From assembly GCA_963703855.1 (NCBI GenBank), contig CAVPFW010000011.1, positions 138,610 to 202,609 on the forward strand: a DNA stretch of 64,000 nt, given 5' to 3'. The stretch comes from AP-15 sp963703855 (GTDB lineage: Bacteria; Pseudomonadota; Alphaproteobacteria; ATCC43930; CGMCC-115725). Below the pieces are notes generated by a model, which did not search any database, was not told where the DNA came from, and was given only the letters and a program-made list of their open reading frames with translations. Every line of letters begins with the position of its first letter. Within the stretch, counting starts at the first letter, position 1. Position numbers and translations under genes: made by a program. Positions 46,787 through 57,891 of the stretch are shown one piece after another.

Positions 46787-46867
46787 CGTCATTTCCGCGA
46801 AAGCGGGAACCCAGGGCCGAAGGGCCTCACCGATTGCCCTGGACCCCCGCTTCCGCGGGGGTGACGG
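46787..46867. repeat. Dispersed palindromic repeat, family B
   Basis: Begins CGTCATTTCCGCGAAAGCGGG and ends CGCGGGGGTGACGG, with a CCCAGGGC/GCCCTGG inner pair. It sits between grxD and bolA. Confidence 0.75.
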
Positions 46868-46933
46868 TGGGCGGATAGGCATGAGCGGCACGCAATACCT
46901 GATTGCCGGCCATGATTACTCACGGTGTCTTGC

Positions 46934-47170
46934 TCAGTCCTCGGGGGCGCCGGTTTGCAGGGCGAGCGCATGAAGCTCGTTGCCCATTCGGCCGCGCAAG
47001 GCTTGGTACACCATCTGATGCTGCTGGACCCGGGTCTTGCCGCGAAAGGCGCCGGAGACGACATGGGCCGCGTAATGGTCGCCGTCGCCGCGCAAATCTT
47101 CGATCGAGACCTCCGCGTCGGGCAGGCTCTCCTTGATCAGCCGCTCGATCATCGCCGCATCCATCGCCAT
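46934..47170 (-). CDS. bolA: BolA family protein
   Basis: 78 residues. The BolA fold shows G-D-G-D-H-Y-A-A-H-V-V-S-G-A-F-R-G-K and Q-Q-H-Q-M-V-Y-Q-A-L-R-G-R-M. The conserved His residues form the [2Fe-2S] interface with a monothiol glutaredoxin. Several in-frame ATGs exist at the start. It lies between purL and grxD, as in most alphaproteobacteria, and partners with the latter. Confidence 0.93.
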   Translation of the reverse strand: MAMDAAMIERLIKESLPDAEVSIEDLRGDGDHYAAHVVSGAFRGKTRVQQHQMVYQALRGRMGNELHALALQTGAPED

Positions 47171-47186
47171 CGCCCGGTTCCCTCGC

Positions 47187-49376
<2,190 letters not shown>

Positions 49377-49398
49377 GATTCGAGACGGCTACAGCCGC

Positions 49399-49450
49399 AT
49401 TCTCCCTCTCCCCCCGCCGCCCGGGGGGAGAGGGTTGGGGTGAGGGGGGC
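49399..49450. repeat. Dispersed palindromic repeat, family A
   Basis: CATTCTCCCTCTCCCCC at the left and GGGGGGAGAGGG then GGGGTGAGGGG at the right. It lies between purL and purQ. Confidence 0.75.
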
Positions 49451-49520
49451 CGGGACAACCGAGGAGAACTTGCCCGGTGGCAGTACAATAGCAAAATCGG
49501 CAAAGATCGCGCTGCCAGCA

Positions 49521-49570
49521 CCCGCCTCACCCTGCCCTCTCCCCCCGCAAGCAGGGGGAGAAGGAGAAAT
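49521..49570. repeat. Dispersed palindromic repeat, family A
   Basis: CCGCCTCACCCTGCCCTCTCC at the left and GGGGGAGAAGGAGA at the right. It is the second unit in the purL/purQ gap, in head-to-head orientation with the first. Confidence 0.7.
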
Positions 49571-49592
49571 CTCGGCGAGCGGCGACATGACC

Positions 49593-50282
49593 TTAATGGA
49601 GCGCGCCTGCGAGCCCTTCGAAAAAGGCCTGCCCGTCGGTGCCGCCCAAGAGCGGGTCGGTGGCGTTTTCGGGATGCGGCATCAGGCCGAGGATGGTGCG
49701 GCTGTCGTTGAAGATGCCGGCGATGGCGCGGGCCGAGCCGTTGAAATTCGCCGAATCGTCGAGGCTGCCGTCGGCGCTGCAGTAACGGAACGCTACCAGC
49801 CCCTCGCCTTCGAGCCGGTCGAGCGTCTCGGGGTCGGCGGTGTAGTTGCCGTCGTGATGGGCGAGCGGCACGCGGATCGTCTGCCCGGATTGGTAGCCGC
49901 AGGTGAAGAGCGTCTGGCTGTTCTCGACGCGCAGATGGATATCGCGGCAGATAAAGCGCAGCGAGCGGTTTGGCAGCAGCGCACCCGGCAGCATCCCGGC
50001 CTCGGCCAGGATCTGGAAACCGTTACAGATCCCTAGAACCGGCGTACCGGTTTCCGCCCGCTCGCGCACGGCGCGCATGATCGGCGAATGCGCCGCCATC
50101 GCCCCGCAGCGCAGATAGTCGCCATAGGCAAATCCTCCGGGCAGCACGATCAGATCGGCTTGCGGCAGGGTTGCGTCGCGATGCCAGATGCGGGCGGGCT
50201 CATGCCCGGTCGCCCGCTGCAGCGCCATGCACAAATCGCGCTCGCGGTTGGAGCCCGGGAAGATCACGACGACGGCTCTCAT
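49593..50282 (-). CDS. purQ: Phosphoribosylformylglycinamidine synthase, glutaminase subunit PurQ
   Basis: 229 residues from ATG 50282; the frame upstream is open but repeat-like. The class I amidotransferase nucleophile is in V-L-G-I-C-N-G-F-Q-I-L, with V-L-P-G-G-F-A-Y-G-D-Y-L-R before it and L-M-P-H-P-E near the C-terminus completing Cys-His-Glu. It releases ammonia from glutamine for PurL. Its usual upstream partner purS lies 2.2 kb away behind an opposite-strand kinase gene. Confidence 0.97.
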   Translation of the reverse strand: MRAVVVIFPGSNRERDLCMALQRATGHEPARIWHRDATLPQADLIVLPGGFAYGDYLRCGAMAAHSPIMRAVRERAETGTPVLGICNGFQILAEAGMLPGALLPNRSLRFICRDIHLRVENSQTLFTCGYQSGQTIRVPLAHHDGNYTADPETLDRLEGEGLVAFRYCSADGSLDDSANFNGSARAIAGIFNDSRTILGLMPHPENATDPLLGGTDGQAFFEGLAGALH

Positions 50283-50496
50283 CTTGCTTTCTCGCTTCCT
50301 CGGCGAAGTGGGCAGCAAATACGCCCCGCGGCAGATACGCTCTGTGGCAAATATGCCCGCCCGGCGATGCCATTCAAGGCGATTGCGGGAACCCGGGCGT
50401 CTCCCCGTGGTTAATCTCAGGCGGCACATTGCCTTGACCCGGCAGGTCTGTTGGTCTTTGCTCCGCGCCTAGTTCTCGGCCCCCGTTTGGAAGGGT

Positions 50497-52549
50497 GTGG
50501 CGTTGGATTTTCTCGAGGACCGTGCACCATCCCCGGCGGTCGATTACTCGTCGTTCGATTGGAGATTTCGACAGCTCCTCGAAGCATTGCCGGCCGCCGT
50601 ATACACGACCGATGCACGGGGCCGCCTGACGTTTTACAACCAGGCCGCGGTCGAGTTCTCCGGGCGCAGACCGGAATTGGGCAGCGATCATTGGTGCGTC
50701 AGCCGGCGTTTGTACTGGCCGGACGGGACGCCGATGCGGCATGACGAATGCCCGATGGCGATCGCCCTGAAGGAAGACAGGCCGGTCCGCGGCGTCGAGG
50801 CGATCGCGGAACGGCCGGACGGCTCGCGCGTCCATTTCATCCCGTTCCCGACCCCGCTGCACGATGCGTCCGGCACGCTGATCGGCGGCGTAAACATGCT
50901 GGTCGATATCAGCGACCGCAAGGCAGCCGAGGAGGCGCAACGGCAGCTCAACGACAAGCTCGAGGAGCGCGTCGAGGAGCGCACGCGGGAGGTGGCCGAA
51001 GCCTTCGCCAGGCTGCGGAGCACCGAAGAGCGGTTCAGGATGCTGGTTCAGGGAGTGACCGACTACGCCATCTTCATGCTCGACCCCGACGGCTTCGTCA
51101 CCAACTGGAATTCTAGGCGCCGAGCGCATCAAAGGCTATGCCGCCGAGGAGATCGTCGGCGGGCATTTCTCGCGTTTTTATGCCGACGAGGATCAGCAGG
51201 CCGGGGTGCCGGAGAGAGCTCTGGAAACGGCGCGCCAGACCGGCAAGTACGAGGCCGAGGGCTGGCGGGTACGCAAGGGCGGCACAAAGTTCTGGGCGAA
51301 CGTCGTGATCGATGCGATCCACGACGAGACCGGCCGGTTGATCGGCTTTGCCAAGATCACGCGCGACCTGACCGAGAGGAAGGCCGCCGAAGAGCAGCTC
51401 CGTCAGGCGCAGAGGATGGAAACCCTTGGTCAGCTGACCGGCGGTGTCGCCCACGATTTCAACAATCTTTTGACCGCGATCGTCGGCAATCTAGAATTGC
51501 TGGAAGCGGTATTGCCCCAGCACGGCTCGGCTAGCCGCTATGCCGACGCGGCCCTGCGCGCGGCCGGGCGCGGAGCGCGGCTGACGCAGCAGCTGCTCGC
51601 GTTCTCGCGCCGCCAGGAGATCCGGCCGCAGATCGTCGACGTCAACGAAATCCTGGGCGAGACCTTGCTCCTTTGCCAGAAGACGCTCGGCGAGGACATC
51701 GAGATCGAGCTGCGGCTGCAACCCCAGATCTGGACTTGCCATATCGATCCGGCCCAGTTCGAAGCCGCGATCCTCAACCTTGCCGCCAATGCCCGCGACG
51801 CGATGAAGCAGTCGGGCCGGCTGACGGTCGTCAGCGAAAACGTCACCGCCGGCGGCGGAATCGATCTGAGTGCCGGCGAGTACGTCGTCGTGTCGGTCAG
51901 CGACGCCGGTTGCGGGATGAGCGGCGAGGTGCTGACGCGGGCGTTCGAGCCGTTCTACACGACAAAGGATGTCGGCAAGGGCACCGGGCTCGGCCTGAGC
52001 CAGGTTTACGGCTTCGCCAAGCAATCGGGCGGCGCCGCGCAGATCGAGAGCAAAATGGGCGTCGGCACCACGGTCCGCATCTACCTGCCGCGGAAGGACG
52101 GCCGCCCGGTCGAAGAGGAAGCGGGGGATCGCGTCTCGAATGCGGTACCCGGCGGCGCCACGATCCTCGTCGTCGAGGACGATCCCGATGTCCGCGAAAT
52201 GGTCGTCGCGATGCTGTCGGATCTGGGTTATCGGACATTGGTCGCAGAATCCGGCCCGGAGGCGCTGGCCGTCTTGCGTCACGACGACGCCGTCGATCTG
52301 CTGTTCACCGACGTCATCATGCCGGCCGGCATGAGCGGCATCGACCTGGCCCGGGCGGCGCGCCGAACCTACCCCGATGTGAAGATCCTGCTGACCTCCG
52401 GCTATGCCGGCATCGAGCCGGTAGCGCTCTCGGCGCGTCGTGAATTCTCGTTCATTGCCAAGCCCTATCGAGCGCCGACGCTCGGCAAAAAGCTCATGGA
52501 GATCCTGGCTAGAGAGGCGCCGGGGCGCGAGGGGGCGCAATCTCCGTGA
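50497..52549 (+). pseudogene. Hybrid sensor histidine kinase/response regulator, one frame disruption
   Basis: A GTG at 50497 with AAGGG upstream starts a soluble PAS-containing protein. PAS domains lie at about residues 20-145 and 180-300, with a coiled coil (E-E-R-V-E-E-R-T-R-E-V-A-E) between. An extra base near 51113-51116 breaks the frame inside the second PAS; the next frame resumes E-R-I-K-G-Y-A-A-E-E. The kinase core has the H-box V-A-H-D-F-N-N-L-L (His near corrected residue 319), N-A-R-D-A-M, D-A-G-C-G-M and G-T-G-L-G-L-S. A receiver domain follows with V-V-E-D-D-P-D-V and the phospho-Asp in L-L-F-T-D-V-I-M-P. No membrane segments. Its 3' end overlaps purS by 41 bp. Confidence 0.88.
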
Positions 52550-52781
52550 TCTCGATCGCGTAGTCTTCGATGACCGGGTTGGCGAGCAGCTGCCTGCACA
52601 TCGCCTCGACCCGGGCGCGGGCGAGCGCCGGATCGGTTTCGACGAGATCGAGCTCGATCAGCTTGCCCTGGCGCACCTCGCCGACGCCGGCGAAACCCAA
52701 GGCAGCCAGGGCGTTGCCGATCGCCTTGCCCTGCGGGTCGAGCACGCCGGGTTTGAGGGTGACGCGCACGCGCGCTTTCAT
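52509..52781 (-). CDS. purS: Phosphoribosylformylglycinamidine synthase subunit PurS
   Basis: 90 residues, with the PurS signature V-T-L-K-P-G-V-L-D-P-Q-G-K-A-I and G-K-L-I-E-L-D-L near the middle. It bridges PurL and PurQ and helps channel ammonia. The last 41 bp overlap the 3' end of the opposite-strand hybrid kinase gene. Normally purS is followed directly by purQ; here the kinase gene separates them, so purS must be expressed from its own promoter or through an antisense gene. Confidence 0.95.
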   Translation of the reverse strand: MKARVRVTLKPGVLDPQGKAIGNALAALGFAGVGEVRQGKLIELDLVETDPALARARVEAMCRQLLANPVIEDYAIEITEIAPPRAPAPL

Positions 52782-52860
52782 CGTGATTGCCGCCGCCGCA
52801 ATTGCTCGGCCTTCGATATAGCGGGGCCGAGCCGGGCGAACAATGCCGGCCCGCTCGCGC

Positions 52861-53610
52861 TTACCCGAGGCTCACATCCTGCCACGGGGTCGCCTCTGGC
52901 TCCCATCCGGCAAAGCGAAAATGTGCCCGGCGATCAGGCCCGCTGCGGGCCGGAAGCGCGATCAGCGCACTCGACACGGTGCCGTAACCGTCGCTGCGAA
53001 AGCGCATCGCGGCAGTCGCCGGCTCGCCGGGCGGGGCGCGGGTGCTGCCCAGCAGCTCCTGCCATGCGGCCCAATCGTCGCGGTCGGGGTCCGGCGCGGG
53101 CCACTCGCGGAAGGCCGGCATCGCCAATTCCAGCCGCCGTGTGCCGAGATCGTCGACATCGCCGGCCGCGATCAGGGACACCCCGTCCTTCAGCGGGTGG
53201 ACCTCGATGCGCGCTCCGCCGGCATGGCGCAGCCAGAACCCGTCGCGCTCGTCGGCGATAATCAGGTTGAAGGTGCGGTAGGAATCGGGGTCGAGGTATG
53301 ACAACGCCGCGGCGGCGGCGACCGCGTCGGCGTGGTCGAGCGCTTCGAGCACCAGCTCGCCGCGCGACCGCAGGCCGGGTGCCGGCCCCAGCGAGCCGGT
53401 GCGGTTCAGCACCGCCGCGGCGACGCCCCAATCATTGATCCCGAGCCACGACCCGCCGGCGAGCACATCGAGCCCGGCGACCACCTCCGGCCGGTCGGGC
53501 CAGTGCCGCCCGGGCGCCCGCCACGGCCGGTCGACCATCTCGTCGCGATTGGCGCCGATCAGCACCGGCCAGCGATGGTCGGGCCGGCGCAGGATCACCA
53601 CGGTGCACAT
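52861..53610 (-). CDS. NRDE family protein (TANGO2-like)
   Basis: 249 residues starting M-C-T-V-V-I with Cys2, then I-G-A-N-R-D-E-M, the family-naming N-R-D-E motif, and G-G-S-W-L-G-I-N-D-W-G. These proteins have an Ntn-hydrolase-like N-terminus; a haem or lipid metabolic role has been discussed for eukaryotic TANGO2, but no bacterial function is established. It occupies the place upstream of purS where purC is commonly found. Confidence 0.88.
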   Translation of the reverse strand: MCTVVILRRPDHRWPVLIGANRDEMVDRPWRAPGRHWPDRPEVVAGLDVLAGGSWLGINDWGVAAAVLNRTGSLGPAPGLRSRGELVLEALDHADAVAAAAALSYLDPDSYRTFNLIIADERDGFWLRHAGGARIEVHPLKDGVSLIAAGDVDDLGTRRLELAMPAFREWPAPDPDRDDWAAWQELLGSTRAPPGEPATAAMRFRSDGYGTVSSALIALPARSGPDRRAHFRFAGWEPEATPWQDVSLG

Positions 53611-53747
53611 TCATCCTCTGGTGTTGCCGGCATTTTCAGACATTCCCGGCAGCCTGCGGCATTGCCGGCTTGCCGCGTTAAAATCGCCGCGCCATATCGC
53701 ACAGGGTCAAGACCGCGTCACGCCGCATTCCAGGGATGAGAGGGACC

Positions 53748-54068
53748 ATGGCCACCTTTGCCGACCGCGAGAGGGAGTTCGAAGCCCGGTTCAAGCACGA
53801 CGAGGAGTTGCGCTTCAAGGCCACCGCGCGGCGCAACCGGATGCTCGGGCAGTGGGCGGCGCAGCGTCTCGGCCTCACCGCGGATGCCGCCGAATCCTAT
53901 GCCAAGGACGTGGTCGCCGCCCAATTCCAGGCGGGTGGCGATCAGCGGGTGGTCGACAAGCTGTTCGCCGACCTCGCCGCCAAGGACCCGGGCATCACCC
54001 CGGCCCGCATCGCCTTCGAGCTCGAGCACTTCGCCGAGCAGGCAAAGCAGCAGCTGATGAGCGAGTAG
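53748..54068 (+). CDS. F1-ATPase inhibitor subunit zeta (DUF1476)
   Basis: 106 residues from ATG 53748 with AGAGGGA upstream (an ATG at 53736 is in frame). The motif F-A-D-R-E-R-E-F-E-A-R-F-K-H-D-E-E-L with F-K-A-T-A-R-R-N is diagnostic of the alphaproteobacterial zeta inhibitor, which plugs the F1 ATPase to stop ATP hydrolysis. Its presence is strong evidence for an alphaproteobacterial host. It is often adjacent to the purine operon, as here. Confidence 0.93.
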   Translation: MATFADREREFEARFKHDEELRFKATARRNRMLGQWAAQRLGLTADAAESYAKDVVAAQFQAGGDQRVVDKLFADLAAKDPGITPARIAFELEHFAEQAKQQLMSE

Positions 54069-54072
54069 GGCC

Positions 54073-54951
54073 TCAGACCGGCCGGTCGCCCTTGACGGTG
54101 ACCCGGTTGCCGGAACGGGTGTGCGGCCAGTAGTCCCACATCGCGTGGTGCTGGACGCAGCGGTTGTCCCAGAAGGCGATCGAATTTTCCTGCCAGCGGA
54201 AGCGGCACTGGAACAGCGGGTTCGCCATGTGCTCGTAAAGATAGCGCAATATGCCCTCGCTCTCGTCGCGCGGGATCCCGAGGATGCGGCGAGTGAACCC
54301 CTTGTTCACGTAAAGCGCCTTTTTGCCGGTGACCGGGTGCGTGCGCACGACCGGGTGCTCGGCGCGGGGATAGCTCTCCTTGTCGGCGACGCCGTAATTG
54401 GCGTATTGCCCGCGATAATGTTCGCCGTCATGGATCGCGACGAGGCCGCCGAGATAGCTCTTCATCCGGTCCGACAAGGCCTCGTAGGCCGCATACATGC
54501 TGGCGAACAGGGTGTCGCCGCCGCGCGGCGGGCACTTTCTGATGTAGAGAATGCTGCCCATCGGCGGCTCGAGGTCGCACGACACGTCGCTGTGCCAGCC
54601 CTCGCCATTGGCGCGCGGCGAATCCCTGTCGGCGTGGATGATCATCAATTCGGGCTTCCCCGGCTCGTGGGGTGCGGCCGGATGGAGGTGCAGATCGCCG
54701 AACCGCCGGCCGAAGGCCAGGTGCTGGTCCTGGCTCAGATGCTGGTCGCGGAAAAAGATCACCAGGTTCTCGGCGAGCGCGCGGTGGATCTCGTCGAGGG
54801 TGCGGTTGCCGAGCGGCTTGCCGAGATCGACGCCGCCGATCTCGCCGCCGATGATCGGGGTCAGCTTGTCGACGGTGATCGTGTCGTAGGGTGCGGCTTC
54901 CTCGGCGAGGTGCTTGTAGCGGGGGCCGTTGTTCGAGCGCACCGGGTCCAT
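54073..54951 (-). CDS. TauD/TfdA family 2-oxoglutarate-dependent dioxygenase
   Basis: 292 residues from ATG 54951 with AGGAGAA upstream. Iron ligands H120 and D122 (G-W-H-S-D-V-S) and distal His (H268/H269 in C-V-Q-H-H-A-M-W-D-Y) are present. The C-terminal R-x-N-R-V-T-V-like segment (T-R-S-G-N-R-V) supplies the 2-oxoglutarate Arg. It oxidises a small organic acid or sulfonate with Fe(II), O2 and 2-oxoglutarate. It converges with the zeta-inhibitor gene 4 bp away. Substrate unknown; no sulfonate transporter is adjacent. Confidence 0.9.
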   Translation of the reverse strand: MDPVRSNNGPRYKHLAEEAAPYDTITVDKLTPIIGGEIGGVDLGKPLGNRTLDEIHRALAENLVIFFRDQHLSQDQHLAFGRRFGDLHLHPAAPHEPGKPELMIIHADRDSPRANGEGWHSDVSCDLEPPMGSILYIRKCPPRGGDTLFASMYAAYEALSDRMKSYLGGLVAIHDGEHYRGQYANYGVADKESYPRAEHPVVRTHPVTGKKALYVNKGFTRRILGIPRDESEGILRYLYEHMANPLFQCRFRWQENSIAFWDNRCVQHHAMWDYWPHTRSGNRVTVKGDRPV

Positions 54952-55270
54952 GGTATTCTCCTGAATTCTTGCCGGCATCCGGCATCGATCTGCTGCCGAA
55001 GCCTAACCTCGCCCGGTGCCTCGGTAAAGCGGTCTGGCACAGCCGCCGGCGCCGGCGAACAGGTCGCTGAAAGCACTGACTTTTGACGCGGCGGTGACGG
55101 CGCTTAGACGTATTTATGACGGTCGCACCCGATACTCGCCTGACGCGAACCTTTGGCTCAGGCGATCGGCGGTCGGCGAGCTTCGGAAGCGCCGCGCGCG
55201 GTCGCATCTCCGATCCGCTCCATGGGCCGTCGAACCGCGCATAATTAACTCGGACGCCCGCCGGATCGAG
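54952..55270. other. 319-bp divergent intergenic region
   Basis: It separates the TauD-like gene from the TPR-permease gene. The frame of the latter is open back to 55094, but those codons read as Arg-rich, unlike protein, and a good start lies at 55271. A TTGACG hexamer at 55083-55088 is present without a well-spaced -10 box. No RNA or repeat recognised. Confidence 0.4.
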
Positions 55271-57232
55271 ATGACCGCATCATTGAGCGACGCCTGCGAG
55301 TCACCGACCGACCCGGCCGCGACGTCGGTATTCCGTCGGGCGCTGGCCGCCGGCGAGCTCGAAAGCTGCGGTCGCCAGCTCGCCGATCGCGAGCTCCCCG
55401 ATGACGATCGGGCCACGCTCTATTGCCGATTGGGCGAAAAATTCTTCTATCGCGGGGACCGCAATGCGGCTGTCGACTGCGCCCGCGCCGCCTTCGACTT
55501 GCGCCCCGGGCACGAGCCGATCGCGGATTTCTGTGCGTGGCTGTTCAGCAATTGCGAGCAGCACCAGAATGCGGCGGAGGCCTACGAGCGGCTGCTGCAG
55601 TGCCGTCCCGGATGGGCGGCCGGACATCGTCACGCGAGCGGCTCCCTTGCTGTCGCCGGTGAGATCGATCGCGCGATCGTGCACGCCGAGCGGGCGTGCG
55701 AGATCGAGCCGGGCTCGTTCGAGTTTGCGGTTCATACCGGCTGTCTTCTCGCATCGGCCGGTCGGCACGCCGACGCGCTCGGCTACCTGACCAATGCCGC
55801 CGAGATCGAGCCCGACGATGCGGCCGTCCTGCGCCACCTGTCGGCGGCGGCGTTCGCCCTCGACGAAGCGGAAAACGCCGTCGCGCTGGCGTTGCGCGCC
55901 CATGCCCTGGCGCCGGCCGATCGGGGGACCGCGCTCCATGCCGCGGAGCTGCTGCTGCGCTCGAACCGGTTCGACGAGGCGGCCGAGATCGTGACCGCCG
56001 CCCTGGCCGTCGAGCCGCAGGACGCCGCCGCCTGTCGCCAGCTATCGGCGGCGCAGATGCTGCGCGGCCGGCCGGAGGATGCTCTGGACGCGATCGATCG
56101 GGCACTGAGGCTTGCTCCGGCGACGGCCGAATATCATGTGCACCGCGGCAACCTGCTCTATCGCCTCAGCCGTTTCGACGAGGCGGCGGAGGCGTTCGAT
56201 CGAGCCGCTGCGCTCGATCCGGAGAACCAGGCGGCCAGGCGCTCGCAGCTGACGGTGTATTTCGACAGCGGCCGGTTTCGCGAGGCCCTGGCGGTCGGCG
56301 GCGAATTGATCCGTGCCGCGCCCGACAATGAGGAATACGCCCAGGCGGTGCTGCAGGTGCTGAACCGCCGGCTCGAAATTCTCGACGGCGACTACCTCGT
56401 TGTCGGCGAGCGCCGCTCGCGGCCGCCGCGCGCATTGCGCCCGCAGCCGGATTTCTTCGCGGCGCTGCGCACCCAGTGGCGGGTCGTCCACGCCCTGATC
56501 ATCCGCGAGACCCGCACCCGGTTCGGCGACTCGACCCTCGGATATGGCTGGGCTTTGCTGGAGCCGATCCTTCACATCCTGATGCTGTCCCTGGTATTCG
56601 CTGTATTGATGCACGGCCGGCCGCCGATCGGCACGCAGTTCTTCATATTCTATTACACCGGTATCATCCCCTACCATCTGTTCGTTCACACCAGCAGCAG
56701 CATGACGTTTGCGGTCAGTGCCAACGGGTCGCTGCTGCAGCTGCCGCTGGTCAGCACCTTCGACGTGATCCTGGCGCGAGGCCTGGTCGAGCTGGTGACC
56801 GACCTGCTGGTGGCCGTCATCCTGCTGGCGGGTTTCGGCGCGCTCGGGCAAGCCGTGCTGCCGAATGATTTTGTCGGCGTGTCGGGAGCGATCGCCACGG
56901 TCTGGCTGCTGGGCTGCGGCTGCGGCTTTATCAATGCGGTCATCAACGCCTTTTTCAAATCCTGGGACAAGATCTGGGCGCAGCTGACCCGCATCCTGTA
57001 TTTCTGCTCGGGGATCTTTTACGTGCCGGGCATGATGCCGGACTGGATCCGCGACATCCTCGCCTGGAACCCGGTATTGCACGCCGTCGACTGGTTTCGC
57101 GCGAGCTTTTTCACCGACTACCAACCGCACTGGCTCGATCGCTCCTATCTCGCGGCCGTCGCCATCCTGAGCCTGCTGGTGGGATTGGGGCTCGAGCGCG
57201 GCCTGCGCCGCCGCCTCCACGAGCCGCTGTGA
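55271..57232 (+). CDS. TPR-domain/KpsM-type ABC-2 polysaccharide export permease fusion
   Basis: 653 residues from ATG 55271. Residues about 25-365 are tetratricopeptide repeats (alternating A-G-R-H-A-D-A-L and A-x-x-L-x-P-type helices, e.g. R-F-D-E-A-A-E-A-F-D-R-A-A-A-L-D-P). From about 395 comes an ABC-2 membrane domain: I-I-R-E-T-R-T-R-F-G then L-G-Y-G-W-A-L-L-E-P, six hydrophobic helices and a basic C-terminus. The membrane part is KpsM/Wzm-like and exports polysaccharide with the KpsT encoded downstream (start overlapping the stop). A TPR region this long on the permease is unusual; it may dock biosynthetic enzymes. The fusion has no visible frameshift. Confidence 0.88.
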   Translation: MTASLSDACESPTDPAATSVFRRALAAGELESCGRQLADRELPDDDRATLYCRLGEKFFYRGDRNAAVDCARAAFDLRPGHEPIADFCAWLFSNCEQHQNAAEAYERLLQCRPGWAAGHRHASGSLAVAGEIDRAIVHAERACEIEPGSFEFAVHTGCLLASAGRHADALGYLTNAAEIEPDDAAVLRHLSAAAFALDEAENAVALALRAHALAPADRGTALHAAELLLRSNRFDEAAEIVTAALAVEPQDAAACRQLSAAQMLRGRPEDALDAIDRALRLAPATAEYHVHRGNLLYRLSRFDEAAEAFDRAAALDPENQAARRSQLTVYFDSGRFREALAVGGELIRAAPDNEEYAQAVLQVLNRRLEILDGDYLVVGERRSRPPRALRPQPDFFAALRTQWRVVHALIIRETRTRFGDSTLGYGWALLEPILHILMLSLVFAVLMHGRPPIGTQFFIFYYTGIIPYHLFVHTSSSMTFAVSANGSLLQLPLVSTFDVILARGLVELVTDLLVAVILLAGFGALGQAVLPNDFVGVSGAIATVWLLGCGCGFINAVINAFFKSWDKIWAQLTRILYFCSGIFYVPGMMPDWIRDILAWNPVLHAVDWFRASFFTDYQPHWLDRSYLAAVAILSLLVGLGLERGLRRRLHEPL

Positions 57233-57891
57233 TCAGGCTCGAGCATGTGGCCAAGGCCTATCGCACCCGCAGCGGGCGCCGGGTGGTTCTCGACAACGCC
57301 AGCGCCACCTTCGAGTCGGGGCATAATTTCGGCATTCTCGGGGTCAACGGCGCCGGCAAGTCGACGTTGATCCGGCTGCTCGCCGGCTCCGAGCTGCCCG
57401 ATCGCGAAATCGTGCGGCGCTATGCCCGGGTGTCGTTTCCGCTGGGCTTTGGCGGCACCTTTCACGGCGCCCTCTCCGGCCGCGAGAATGCCGCGTTCGT
57501 CGCCCGCATCTACGGCGCCCGGATACGCGCGATGGTCGGCTGGGTCGAGGAATTCGCCGAGCTCGGCGAATATTTCGACATGCCGGTCAACACCTACTCG
57601 GCCGGGATGCGCGCGCGGCTCGCCTTCGCCGCCTGTCTCGCCATCGATTTCGATGTCTACCTGATCGACGAGGTGACCGAGATCGGCGATCAACGCTTCC
57701 GCCGCAAATGCGCCGAGGCGTTCCGCGCCCGGATGGCGCATTCCGACATCATCCTGGTCACTCATAACCCGCAGACGATCCGCCAGTATTGCGATCGCGG
57801 CGCGATCCTCGCCGACGGCGCTCTGTCGCTCTACGACGATGTCGGCGCCGCGCTGAGGCAGCATCATCGCATGCTTCAGGAAACCGCCTGA
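57229..57891 (+). CDS. kpsT: Capsule/polysaccharide export ABC transporter ATPase (KpsT-like)
   Basis: 220 residues from a GTG overlapping the permease stop. Walker A G-V-N-G-A-G-K-S-T (38-46), signature Y-S-A-G-M-R-A-R-L near residue 124, Walker B V-Y-L-I-D-E-V and H-loop L-V-T-H-N-P. The short form without C-terminal carbohydrate-binding domain matches KpsT. It energises export of a polymer made in the cytosol. The stop overlaps the KpsE-like start by one base. Confidence 0.92.
   Translation: MIRLEHVAKAYRTRSGRRVVLDNASATFESGHNFGILGVNGAGKSTLIRLLAGSELPDREIVRRYARVSFPLGFGGTFHGALSGRENAAFVARIYGARIRAMVGWVEEFAELGEYFDMPVNTYSAGMRARLAFAACLAIDFDVYLIDEVTEIGDQRFRRKCAEAFRARMAHSDIILVTHNPQTIRQYCDRGAILADGALSLYDDVGAALRQHHRMLQETA

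Noticed and set aside
55083..55116. Promoter-like TTGACG with downstream TATTTA before the TPR-permease gene
   Set aside because: The spacing of 22 bp is too long for a sigma-70 promoter.
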